Below, in pieces: positions 30,601 to 38,552 of a stretch of DNA of 64,000 nucleotides. Made by a program: the position numbers and the translations under genes. The number at the start of each line of letters is the position of its first letter. Positions within the stretch are counted from its first letter, which is position 1. The notes under the pieces were generated by a model. That model was not told the DNA's origin. It worked only from the letters and a program-made list of their open reading frames with translations, and made no database searches. Where the stretch lies: positions 62,001 through 126,000 of the forward strand of contig NZ_CANMBY010000003.1 of assembly GCF_947496195.1 (NCBI RefSeq), given 5' to 3'. Source of the stretch: an uncultured Polaribacter sp. (GTDB taxonomy: Bacteria > Bacteroidota > Bacteroidia > Flavobacteriales > Flavobacteriaceae).

Positions 30601-31137
30601 GCAATAAATTCAGGTGAAAGTGATGTGGTAATTGGTAAATTATTAGATCATTATTACGAAATTAATGCAGGTATAGGTGTACATAAATCTCCAGAATTGT
30701 ATGGAGCTTTTCCAACAGATGCGTATTCTCATACACCAGCTACAAAAGGTGCTCAACAGCCAGGAATGACTGGTCAAGTTAAAGAAGATATCTTAAGTAG
30801 AATAGGTGAGTTAGGTGTTTTTGTAGAAAATGGTAAAATCACTTTTAAACCTAAACTATTAAAGACTTCTGAGTTTTTAGATAGTTCAGAAATTTTTGAA
30901 TACATCACAGTAAATAATGAGAAAAAGACTTTAAAAGTAGATAAAAATCACTTGTGTTTTACCTATTGTCAAGTACCAGTAATTTATAAAATAGCTGATA
31001 CAAATAAGATTGAAGTGGTTTACAATAACTCTAAAACAGAGCAAGTATCAGGTTTGGTTTTAAGTGATACTGTAAGTACAGAAATTTTTAATAGAACAAA
31101 TAAGGTAAGTCACTTAATAGTTTCGATAATAAAATAA
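27691..31137 (+). CDS. Putative beta-1,3-oligoglucan phosphorylase, GH149-like
   Basis: A 1148-residue protein with no signal peptide, hence cytosolic. The N-terminal part (about 1-330) is a beta-sandwich as in GH94-related phosphorylases; the centre is an (alpha/alpha)6 barrel with WSYIGYWGDHQIIY and the catalytic-acid motif PEWNDANN, D651, matching WND of GH94 enzymes. The length (about 1100 residues) and the laminarin context match GH149, characterised as beta-1,3-oligoglucan phosphorylases, better than GH94. The expected reaction is phosphorolysis of laminari-oligosaccharides to glucose 1-phosphate, saving ATP. The upstream terminator and the 2-bp gap to GH3 downstream make it the likely first gene of a second transcription unit. 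GH161 is an alternative. Confidence 0.82.
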   Translation: MSNFISHVDNLSNRKVKGELVQLNNETFYKISNSHAMRPFFMTIVSDSNHWMFISSNGGLTAGRKNAEFSLFPYYTDDKINQLAETTGCKSIFRIFKDDKNQLWEPFSERQAGIYEITRNVYKNSYGNKIIFEEINKDLEVTFKYEWNSSDEYGFVRKATLKNNSSKDIKVAILDGIQNILPYGVGSDLQGIRSNLVDAYKKCELEPEVGLGIYALSAIIVDKAEPSEALKANLVWSLGLENPTYLLSSSQLDCFRNGYPLNQEVDVKAEKGAYFMNAEIILSANNEKSWLQVANVNQTVSDVIALSEKIKNNNNLEDELQASIDEGTKNLINLAAASDGLQLSDDPLINMRHFSNTLFNIMRGGIFDDNYKIEKDDFTTYLANANKELYQHKKESLANLPEEFTLSYIKELADNDSDKDFKRLCLEYLPLKFSRRHGDPSRPWNKFSINTKSEIDGSKILDYEGNWRDIFQNWEALAHSYPQFIESMIHKFLNATTFEGYNPYRVTKGGFDWEVIEENDPWSYIGYWGDHQIIYLLKFLEFIENYYPSKLSELFTEDIFVYANVPYVIKSYSDILKNSKDTIDFDHRLQETIEKRREEIGVDGALLRDQKNQIYKVNLIEKLLVTVLAKVSNFIPEGGIWLNTQRPEWNDANNALVGNGVSMVTLYYLRRFINFFEEVVENSSNNEVEISLEVNIMFTKILEVLDANTSVLSRKVNDKERKAILDGVGIPASEYREKIYKNGFSSKKEKLTKSSLMHFFAITKNYLDHSIRANKRKDNMYHAYNLMTIENKEEVSISYLSEMLEGQVAALSSGYLSPQQALDLLDGLKASALFRPDQYSYILYPNKNLPRFTDKNNIDSSKVEKSKLLMTLLENGSQRIVEKDVNGNYHFNGSFNNANSVKNALDALPEAYTNLVKEESDYILEIFEEIFDHKSFTGRSGTFFGYEGLGSIYWHMVSKLLLAVQENCLLAINSGESDVVIGKLLDHYYEINAGIGVHKSPELYGAFPTDAYSHTPATKGAQQPGMTGQVKEDILSRIGELGVFVENGKITFKPKLLKTSEFLDSSEIFEYITVNNEKKTLKVDKNHLCFTYCQVPVIYKIADTNKIEVVYNNSKTEQVSGLVLSDTVSTEIFNRTNKVSHLIVSIIK

Positions 31138-31139
31138 GA

Positions 31140-32942
31140 ATGGAAAACAACTATTCTAAATACGTAGTTGGTTTTTTGTTACTCATAATGCTTTCTTGTA
31201 AAGAAAAAATGAAAATTAATAAAGAAGAAATAATAGAACAAAAAGTAGATTCTCTTTTAAAGTTAATGACTTTAGAAGAAAAAATCGGACAAATGTCTCA
31301 AATAAGACATTTCGAAAAATCTGCTAAAAAACAAATATCTTCAAAATTTATTGGTTCAATAATTCATACACAAGGTCCTTTACCAGGTAAAACTGCTAAA
31401 GACTGGCAAAAGAAATTTACAGATTTACAAAAGCAAGCTTTAAAAACAAGATTAGGAATTCCTCTTTTATTTGGAGTTGATGCAGTTCATGGACAAAATA
31501 CTTTTGAAGGGGCAACAATATTCCCTCATAATATTGGGTTAGGAGCTGCTAATAATCCTGACTTAGTCGAAGAAATTGCAAAAATTACAGCATTAGAAAG
31601 TCAAGCAACTGGTTTCAATTGGGTGTTTTCTCCTTGTATAGCAATTCCTTTAAATGAAAAGTGGGGTAGAGTTTATGAAGCTTTTTCAGAAAGTACAGAA
31701 ATCACAGCTAATTTAACTAGAGCATCAGTAAAAGGTCATCAAGGAGACTTGACAGATAATACAACAGTTATGGCTACAGCCAAACATTTTATTGGTGATG
31801 GAGCAACAGATTATGGAGTAGAAGGAGGTGAAACTACTTTAACTAAAGACCAAGTTTATGACTTGCTCTTAGAACCTTATAGAGTTGCTGTAGAAGAAAA
31901 AGTAGGTGCAGTAATGGCTTCATTTAATACAATGAATGGTATTTCTATGCACGCTCATAAAGCCCTTTTAACAGATACTTTAAAAGGTCAATTAAAGTTT
32001 GATGGGATTGTTGTTTCAGATTGGAAAGCTTACTCTCGTTTTGGAGGTAATGATATCATAAATGCAGGTATTGACATGGTTATGGCTGTAGATGGTGATT
32101 TAAGTAAATTTCAAGAAGGCTTGCAAAAAGGTGTAGAAAATGGAGAAGTTTCTCTAGCTAGAATTGATGATGCTGTAAAACGAATTTTAAGACAAAAATT
32201 TAGACTAAATCTATTTGACAATCCTTTTTCTAAAACTTCTTTAACAAAAGAAATTGGTAAAGAACAACATAGAACCATTGCAAAACAAGCTGTAAGAGAA
32301 TCTATGGTTTTATTAAAAAATGAAAATAAAATATTACCTATAGCTAAAAAAACTAAAAAAATTGTTGTTGTAGGTGAACATGCAAATAGTAGTGGCTTAC
32401 AGTCTGGAGGTTGGTCTATAAACTGGCAAGGGACCAAAGGAAACTATAAAGGATCTACAAATATTTTAGAAGGGATAAACAAAATTGCAAAAGGAAATGT
32501 TGTTTATGATGCAGATGCCACCAAAAATCATTTTGATGCAGATGTTGCTATAATTGTTGTTGGAGAAATACCATATGCAGAATTTTTTGGAGATATAGGG
32601 CATGAATCAAATCAACTTCAATTAACATTAACAGAAAAACATAAAAAGTACATCAATACCTATGCAGATAAAGGAGTTAAAACTGTGGTGGTTTTAATTT
32701 CTGGTAGACCATTAGTAGTAACAGATGATATTGATAAATCTGATGCTTTTGTAGCTGCTTGGTTACCTGGTTCTGAAGGAGATGGAGTTGCAGAAGTATT
32801 ATTTGGTGATTATAATTTTAAAGGAAAATTACCACATTCTTGGCCAAAATCTGTAGAGGATTATAATGGTAAATATGGCCCTAATTTTTGGGATAATAGT
32901 ATAGAACCCCTATTTAAATTAGGATATGGATTACAATATTAA
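31140..32942 (+). CDS. GH3 beta-glucosidase lipoprotein
   Basis: A 600-residue protein with lipobox MLSC (C20) followed by basic residues (KEKMK), so probably retained in the periplasm. The N-terminal GH3 barrel carries the substrate-binding run FGVDAVHGQN and nucleophile D294 in GIVVSDWKAY; the second alpha/beta domain (about 385-600, VVVGEHANSSGLQSGGW) supplies the acid/base, with GDIGHESNQ as a candidate region. There is no fibronectin-like third domain, so it is a compact two-domain GH3. It should release glucose from beta-1,3-gluco-oligosaccharides. It starts 2 bp after the phosphorylase stop. Confidence 0.94.
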   Translation: MENNYSKYVVGFLLLIMLSCKEKMKINKEEIIEQKVDSLLKLMTLEEKIGQMSQIRHFEKSAKKQISSKFIGSIIHTQGPLPGKTAKDWQKKFTDLQKQALKTRLGIPLLFGVDAVHGQNTFEGATIFPHNIGLGAANNPDLVEEIAKITALESQATGFNWVFSPCIAIPLNEKWGRVYEAFSESTEITANLTRASVKGHQGDLTDNTTVMATAKHFIGDGATDYGVEGGETTLTKDQVYDLLLEPYRVAVEEKVGAVMASFNTMNGISMHAHKALLTDTLKGQLKFDGIVVSDWKAYSRFGGNDIINAGIDMVMAVDGDLSKFQEGLQKGVENGEVSLARIDDAVKRILRQKFRLNLFDNPFSKTSLTKEIGKEQHRTIAKQAVRESMVLLKNENKILPIAKKTKKIVVVGEHANSSGLQSGGWSINWQGTKGNYKGSTNILEGINKIAKGNVVYDADATKNHFDADVAIIVVGEIPYAEFFGDIGHESNQLQLTLTEKHKKYINTYADKGVKTVVVLISGRPLVVTDDIDKSDAFVAAWLPGSEGDGVAEVLFGDYNFKGKLPHSWPKSVEDYNGKYGPNFWDNSIEPLFKLGYGLQY

Positions 32943-33007
32943 CAAATAAAATCAGCTTTAAAGTAAATTAAAGTTTACAGATTTTATCATAAAAATAAAG
33001 ATATAAA

Positions 33008-34294
33008 ATGAAAAACAGATTAAACACATTTCTAATTTTAGCTTTCTTATTTTCTATGATATCCTGTGTTAAAAAAGAACAAAAAGAAGACGACGTTTTG
33101 AAGAGTAAAAAAGAACTTACAGCAGCAGATATTTTAGGAAATCCTAAGTATTTAGCAATATCTTATGGTGGCTATAGAGAAAAAAGTAGAGAAGATGGTC
33201 AACCATCAATAGATCAGCTTAAAGAAGACTTGAAGATTATGCATACAATGGGCATAAGAATTTTAAGAACGTATAATGTACAACCAAAATTACCTCATGC
33301 AGCTAATCTATTAGAAGCCATTCATCAATTAAAACAAGAAGATTCAAATTTTGAAATGTATGTAATGTTAGGTGCTTGGATAGATTGCTTAAATGCTTGG
33401 ACAGATAAAGCTCCAAATCATGATATAGAAAGCCCTGCTAACGAAGGCGAAATAAAAAGAGCTGTAGCTTTAGCTAATAAATACCCAGATATTGTAAAAA
33501 TAATTGCAGTGGGTAATGAAGCAATGGTAAAATGGGCAACTAGTTATTATGTACAACCCAATGTTATTTTAAAATGGGTAAAACACTTACAAAATCTTAA
33601 AAAAGAGGGAGAATTATCCAAAGATTTATGGATTACAAGTTCAGATGATTTTTCTTCTTGGGGTGGAGGAGATGAAGTTTACAAAGTACCTGATTTAGAA
33701 GAATTAATCAAAGCTGTAGATTATGTTTCTATGCATACTTATCCTTATCATTATACACATTACATGTCTGCATTTTGGACAGTTCCAGAAAATGAACAAA
33801 ATTTATCTGATATAGAAAAGGTTGATAAAGCAATGTTACGTGCTAAAAATAAAGCCAAGCAATTGTATCAAAAAGTTGTGGATTATGTTCATAGTATAGA
33901 TTCAACAAAAACTATTCATATTGGAGAAACTGGTTGGGCATCAAGTTCAGATGGTTTTTATGGAAAAGATGGTTCTAGAGCTACTGATGAATATAAACAA
34001 GGCTTGTATTATAAACACATGAGAGAATGGACTAATGAAGCTGGTATTTCTTGTTTTTATTTTGAAGCATTTGATGAACAATGGAAAGATGCAGGAAATC
34101 CTAATGGATCAGAAAATCATTTTGGATTATTTACTTTAAAAGGAGAAGCTAAATACCCTATTTGGGATTTGGTTGATAATGGAACTTTTAAAGGATTAAG
34201 CAGAGATGGTAATCCAATAAAAAAGACGTTTAATGGAGATAAAGAAGCTCTATTAAAAACAGTATTAGTGCCAAATACGAATTATCCAAAATAA
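33008..34294 (+). CDS. GH17 beta-1,3-glucanase lipoprotein
   Basis: A 428-residue protein with lipobox MISC (C20). The GH17 TIM barrel carries acid/base E171 in AVGNEAMVKW and nucleophile E307 in HIGETGWASS. The residues after the lipid cysteine (VKKEQ) do not form an acidic export signal, so periplasmic action on imported, possibly debranched, laminarin oligosaccharides is the likely role. A second GH17 without signal peptide lies at 37395, so the locus has the activity in two compartments. The GH30 gene begins 2 bp downstream. Confidence 0.92.
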   Translation: MKNRLNTFLILAFLFSMISCVKKEQKEDDVLKSKKELTAADILGNPKYLAISYGGYREKSREDGQPSIDQLKEDLKIMHTMGIRILRTYNVQPKLPHAANLLEAIHQLKQEDSNFEMYVMLGAWIDCLNAWTDKAPNHDIESPANEGEIKRAVALANKYPDIVKIIAVGNEAMVKWATSYYVQPNVILKWVKHLQNLKKEGELSKDLWITSSDDFSSWGGGDEVYKVPDLEELIKAVDYVSMHTYPYHYTHYMSAFWTVPENEQNLSDIEKVDKAMLRAKNKAKQLYQKVVDYVHSIDSTKTIHIGETGWASSSDGFYGKDGSRATDEYKQGLYYKHMREWTNEAGISCFYFEAFDEQWKDAGNPNGSENHFGLFTLKGEAKYPIWDLVDNGTFKGLSRDGNPIKKTFNGDKEALLKTVLVPNTNYPK

Positions 34295-34296
34295 GT

Positions 34297-35796
34297 ATGA
34301 AAATTTTTAAATACATATTTTATTCATTTATTTCATTTATGATTTTAAGCTGCGACATTCAAGAAGAAAAGTTAGTTGTAGAAGTTTATGAAACCTCTAA
34401 AAGCGGAAATAAATTAACCAAATTAGAAGATTATTCTGTAGTAGTTAATAGTGACCAAATATCTAAAGTTGTTTTAAAACCAACTGAAGAAAGACAAACT
34501 ATCACAGGGTTTGGAGGGTCATTTACAGAGTCTACAGCTTACTTATTAAACAAAATAAGTACAACAAATAGAGCTAAAATTATCGAAGCTTATTTTGGTG
34601 AATCAGGTGCAAAATATTCTTTAACTAGAACGCATATGAATTCTTGTGATTTTTCACTTAGTCAATATTCTTATGCACCTGTAGAAGGTGATAAAACTTT
34701 AGAACATTTTTCTATTGAAGCAGATAAAGATGATATTATTCCTATGATTAAAGATGCTATAAAAGTGTCTAAAGATGGGTTTAAAATTTTATCATCTCCT
34801 TGGACAGCTTCACCTTGGATGAAAGACAATAACAATTGGGTTGGAGGTAAATTATTACCAGAATATTATGATACTTGGGCGTTGTTCTTTTCTAAATATG
34901 TTTCTGCTTATAAAAATGAAGGTATAGATATTTGGGGATTTACAGTAGAAAATGAACCTTTAGGAAATGGTAACAATTGGGAGAGTATGCATTATACACC
35001 TGATGAAATGACCAATTTTGTACAAAATCATTTAGGCCCTAAATTAAAAACAGATTATCCAAATGTAAAAATCTTAGGATATGATCAAAATAGAGAACAT
35101 TTAAAAGAATGGGTAGACTCGCAATTTAGAAATGATGAAACTTCAAAATATTTTGATGGAACTGCCATACATTGGTATGCTAGTACTTTCCATTATTTCC
35201 CAGAAGAATTACAATATGCGCATCATAAAGCACCTAATAAATATTTAATTCAATCAGAAGCGTGTATAGATGCAGAAGTTCCAAAATGGAAAGATGATGA
35301 GTGGTATTGGAAAAAAGAAGCCACAGATTGGGGTTGGGACTGGGCACCTGAACAAGATAAACACATGCATCCAAAATATGCACCAGTTAATAGATATGCA
35401 AGAGATATTATTGGTTGTTTAAACAATTATGTAGATGGTTGGATAGATTGGAATATGGTGTTAAATAAGCAAGGAGGTCCAAATTGGTTTAAGAATTGGT
35501 GCATAGCACCTGTTATTGTAGATGAAGAAAATGATGAAGTTTACTTTACACCTTTGTATTATACATTATCTCATTTCAGTAAGTTTATTAGACCAGAAGC
35601 AAAAGTTATTGCTGTAGAAAATTCAGATAAAGATTTGATGATTACTGCTGCTAAAAATACTGATGGTTCTATTGCTGTTGTTTTATTTAATGAAACAACA
35701 ATGAGTAAAAACATAGCATTAACTTTAGAAGGACAAAATGTTGAAATTCGTGTAAAACCACAGTCAATTCAAACAATTAAATTACTAAACAACTAA
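34297..35796 (+). CDS. GH30 beta-glucosidase / beta-1,6-glucanase lipoprotein
   Basis: A 499-residue protein with lipobox ILSC (C19). The GH30 barrel contains GFGGSFTES near the start, acid/base E220 in VENEPLG and nucleophile E321 in IQSEACID; the side beta-structure is closed by the C-terminal strands (SKNIALTLEGQ). Characterised GH30 enzymes of marine laminarin loci remove beta-1,6-linked glucose branches, which fits between GH17 and a sugar transporter. Subfamily GH30_1 or GH30_3 cannot be told apart by eye. The 2-bp gap upstream and 16-bp gap downstream place it in the GH149-GH3-GH17-GH30-transporter-GH17 unit. Confidence 0.92.
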   Translation: MKIFKYIFYSFISFMILSCDIQEEKLVVEVYETSKSGNKLTKLEDYSVVVNSDQISKVVLKPTEERQTITGFGGSFTESTAYLLNKISTTNRAKIIEAYFGESGAKYSLTRTHMNSCDFSLSQYSYAPVEGDKTLEHFSIEADKDDIIPMIKDAIKVSKDGFKILSSPWTASPWMKDNNNWVGGKLLPEYYDTWALFFSKYVSAYKNEGIDIWGFTVENEPLGNGNNWESMHYTPDEMTNFVQNHLGPKLKTDYPNVKILGYDQNREHLKEWVDSQFRNDETSKYFDGTAIHWYASTFHYFPEELQYAHHKAPNKYLIQSEACIDAEVPKWKDDEWYWKKEATDWGWDWAPEQDKHMHPKYAPVNRYARDIIGCLNNYVDGWIDWNMVLNKQGGPNWFKNWCIAPVIVDEENDEVYFTPLYYTLSHFSKFIRPEAKVIAVENSDKDLMITAAKNTDGSIAVVLFNETTMSKNIALTLEGQNVEIRVKPQSIQTIKLLNN

Positions 35797-35812
35797 TTAA
35801 ATTAATACAAAT

Positions 35813-37378
35813 ATGAATAAACATATAACACCAGCGAAAGATAAAGTACCTATGGGTCAAAAAGCTGCTTTTGGAGCAGGTCATTTTATATTGAATATTC
35901 TTCCTGGTACACTAGGTGTATTTATTCAATTCTTTTTACTTACTGCTTGGGGTGTAGATCCTTTATGGGCTGGTCTTTTAGGTGGTTTACCAAGAATTTT
36001 TGATTCTATTACAGATCCTATTATGGGTTTCATTTCAGATAATACAACATCTAAATGGGGTAGAAGAAGACCGTATATATTTATAGGTGCTATTATTAGT
36101 GGTATTTTATTCTTTTTAATGTGGCAAATAGATGATAATGCATCTCAATCATATATCATTTGGCATGTTATGATTATTCAGTTGTTATTTTTAATTGGTA
36201 ATACCATGTTTGCTACTCCTTTAGTAGGTTTAGGTTACGAAATGACATCTGATTATAACGAACGTACTCGTATTATGGCTTTTTCTAATACAATGGGGCA
36301 AATAGCATGGATGATAGTTCCATGGCTTTATGTAATTATACCAGATACAAATACATTTAATACACAAACAGAAGGTGTAAGAACTATGGCACTTATAGTT
36401 GGTGCTTTATGTGTTGTTTTCGGAATTTTACCTGCTTTATTTTGTAAAGGAATTGATTCTGCTAATATGGAAAACAGAAAAGAAATTTCTTTAAAATCAT
36501 TAGCAACAAACATGAAAGATTTATTAGATGGCATTAAGCAAGTTTCTAAAAATAAGCCATTTATGAAACTTTGTGGAGCTACTTTTTTAGTATTTAATGG
36601 TTTTCAATTAGTAGCAGCTTTTGGTGTATTTATAATCGTGTTTTACATGTATAATGGTAGTTACGAATTAGCTGGTACATGGCCTGCTTGGTTTAATACC
36701 ATAAACGCAATTATTACAGCCTTTATAGTAATACCAATTATTTCTAGAATGGCAAATAAATGGGGTAAAAGAAAAGCTTTTATAATTTCAACAATATTAT
36801 CTATAATAGGATACCTTCTTAAATGGTGGGGATTTGATAAAGAGTTAAATAGTCAATTTAATCAAACAGGCTTAGGAAAAAGTTTAAATTCTGGAGTTAG
36901 TTCCCTTTTCGAATTTATAAATCCTGCTTTAGATAATATGGGTATGTCTTGGTTTAGTATAGACCCAGGTAGCGAAGTTCCTTGGCTTATATTTTTACCT
37001 ATTCCTTTATTTGCATTTGGTATGGGAGGCTTATTTACATTAATGATGTCTATGACAGCTGATGTTTGTGACTTAGATGAATTAGAAAACGGAATGCCTA
37101 GAAAAGAAGGTACTTTTGGAGCCATTTATTGGTTAATGGTTAAAATTGGTCAATCTATAGCTTTAGTTTTAGGAGGTGTTATTTTAAGCATTGTTGGTTT
37201 TGATCCAAATGCTACAGAACAATCTTTAGAAACGATGACAAATTTAAGAATAGCAGATATTTTAGTACCTTCTTTAACAGCTGCTTTAGCAGTTTGGGTA
37301 ATGTGGAAATATAGCTTATCAGAAATTAGAGCTAAAGAAATAAAAGAAAAATTAGTAGAACGTAGAGGAGAATTATAA
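35813..37378 (+). CDS. GPH-family sugar:cation symporter (MFS)
   Basis: A 521-residue integral membrane protein with about 12 hydrophobic helices. GPH-family signatures include DSITDPIMGFISDNT followed by KWGRRRPYI in the first half and WGKRKAFI in the second. It lies between GH30 and the cytosolic GH17, so it probably carries gluco-oligosaccharides or glucose from periplasm to cytosol. A cytosolic oligosaccharide phosphorylase and a cytosolic GH17 in the same unit argue that it can take oligosaccharides, not only monosaccharide. Substrate is inference. Confidence 0.9.
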   Translation: MNKHITPAKDKVPMGQKAAFGAGHFILNILPGTLGVFIQFFLLTAWGVDPLWAGLLGGLPRIFDSITDPIMGFISDNTTSKWGRRRPYIFIGAIISGILFFLMWQIDDNASQSYIIWHVMIIQLLFLIGNTMFATPLVGLGYEMTSDYNERTRIMAFSNTMGQIAWMIVPWLYVIIPDTNTFNTQTEGVRTMALIVGALCVVFGILPALFCKGIDSANMENRKEISLKSLATNMKDLLDGIKQVSKNKPFMKLCGATFLVFNGFQLVAAFGVFIIVFYMYNGSYELAGTWPAWFNTINAIITAFIVIPIISRMANKWGKRKAFIISTILSIIGYLLKWWGFDKELNSQFNQTGLGKSLNSGVSSLFEFINPALDNMGMSWFSIDPGSEVPWLIFLPIPLFAFGMGGLFTLMMSMTADVCDLDELENGMPRKEGTFGAIYWLMVKIGQSIALVLGGVILSIVGFDPNATEQSLETMTNLRIADILVPSLTAALAVWVMWKYSLSEIRAKEIKEKLVERRGEL

Positions 37379-37394
37379 TTTAAAAAGAAAAGAA

Positions 37395-38312
37395 ATGTCA
37401 TATAGAGAAGGACGTAAATTTTTAATAGAAAACTTACAAATAAGTGAACATACAGGTGTTGACTTTAGTGATTATACATCAGAAAAAGATTTAAAAAAAC
37501 TTTGGAGAGAAACATTAGATGCAGGTATGCATGGTATTTGTTTTAGTATGTACGAAGATGGTCAAGAACCAGGAGATACAATTACAGAAGAACAGGTAGA
37601 AAGAAGGGTAAAAATATTAAAACCTTATGCAAAATGGATTCGTTCTTTTTCTTGTATAGAAGGTAATGAAAATATACCACGAATCGCTAAAAAACATGGT
37701 ATGAAAAACCTTGTAGGTGCATGGCTTGGAGATGATATGGAAAAAAATGAAGAAGAAATTGCAGGACTAATTCAACTTGCAAAAGAAGGTTGTGTAGATA
37801 TAGCAGCAGTTGGTAATGAGGTGATGTATCGTAAAGATTTAACAGAACAACAATTAATAGATTATATCTGGAGAGTTAAAGATGCTCTAAAAAATTTAGA
37901 TATACCTGTTGGTTACGTAGATGCTTATTATGAGTTTTCTCATAGACCTGCAATCACAAATTCTTGTGATGTTATTTTAGCGAATTGTTATCCTTATTGG
38001 GAGGGTTGTAGCATAGAGCATTCATTGGCTCATATGCAGCAAATGTTTAGCCAAGCTTCACATGCTGCAAATGGTAAAAAAGTGATTATTACAGAAACTG
38101 GTTGGCCAAGTCAAGGTAGTAGTTTAGGTGGTGCACATTCTAATGCAGAAAATACCATGAAGTATTTTATAAATACTCAAGCATGGTCTGCAAAAGATGA
38201 TATAGAAGTGTTTTATTTCTCTTCATTTGATGAATCTTGGAAGGTAGGAGCAGAAGGTGATGTTGGAGCTTATTGGGGTTTATGGGATAAAAACGAAAAT
38301 TTGAAATTTTAA
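37395..38312 (+). CDS. Cytosolic GH17-family beta-1,3-glucan hydrolase or transglycosylase
   Basis: A 305-residue protein that starts MSYREGRKFL and has no signal peptide. The GH17 barrel is nearly the whole chain: acid/base E142 in AAVGNEVMYR and nucleophile E234 in ITETGWPSQ. It is only distantly similar to the GH17 lipoprotein at 33008, so the two are not recent copies. A cytosolic location would let it shorten, or rearrange by transglycosylation, the oligosaccharides brought in by the adjacent symporter before phosphorolysis. It ends the second transcription unit; no clear terminator was found after it. Confidence 0.88.
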   Translation: MSYREGRKFLIENLQISEHTGVDFSDYTSEKDLKKLWRETLDAGMHGICFSMYEDGQEPGDTITEEQVERRVKILKPYAKWIRSFSCIEGNENIPRIAKKHGMKNLVGAWLGDDMEKNEEEIAGLIQLAKEGCVDIAAVGNEVMYRKDLTEQQLIDYIWRVKDALKNLDIPVGYVDAYYEFSHRPAITNSCDVILANCYPYWEGCSIEHSLAHMQQMFSQASHAANGKKVIITETGWPSQGSSLGGAHSNAENTMKYFINTQAWSAKDDIEVFYFSSFDESWKVGAEGDVGAYWGLWDKNENLKF

Positions 38313-38464
38313 AAAAAGACTTGCAATATTAATAAATGTATAGGGCAAAATTTTATACTGTATTAGTGATAAATTTTAGTTTTTAAATTAAAGTATTGAT
38401 TATTAGGTGATTAATAATTTTATTTTCTAATTTAATATATTTTATGAAACTGTTAAATATTAAC

Positions 38465-38494
38465 TTGTATATGTATTGTAGTGGTAAAATTTTG
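38465..38494 (+). promoter_or_regulatory. Candidate promoter of the T9SS-secreted binding protein
   Basis: TTG at 38465-38467 and AAATTTTG at 38487-38494 are 19 bp apart, one mismatch from TTG-N19-TAnnTTTG, in the 240-bp gap ahead of the ATG at 38553. The gap has no supported gene. Confidence 0.3.
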
Positions 38495-38552
38495 CACTTT
38501 TTTTTATTAATGTCGTAATATTACATTGTTAAATTCTTAAATACATTAAATT

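Noticed and set aside
32111..32437. 108-codon minus-strand frame in GH3
   Set aside because: Shadow of the GH3 coding region; the Phe/Ser/Leu-rich translation is typical of antisense to AT-rich genes.
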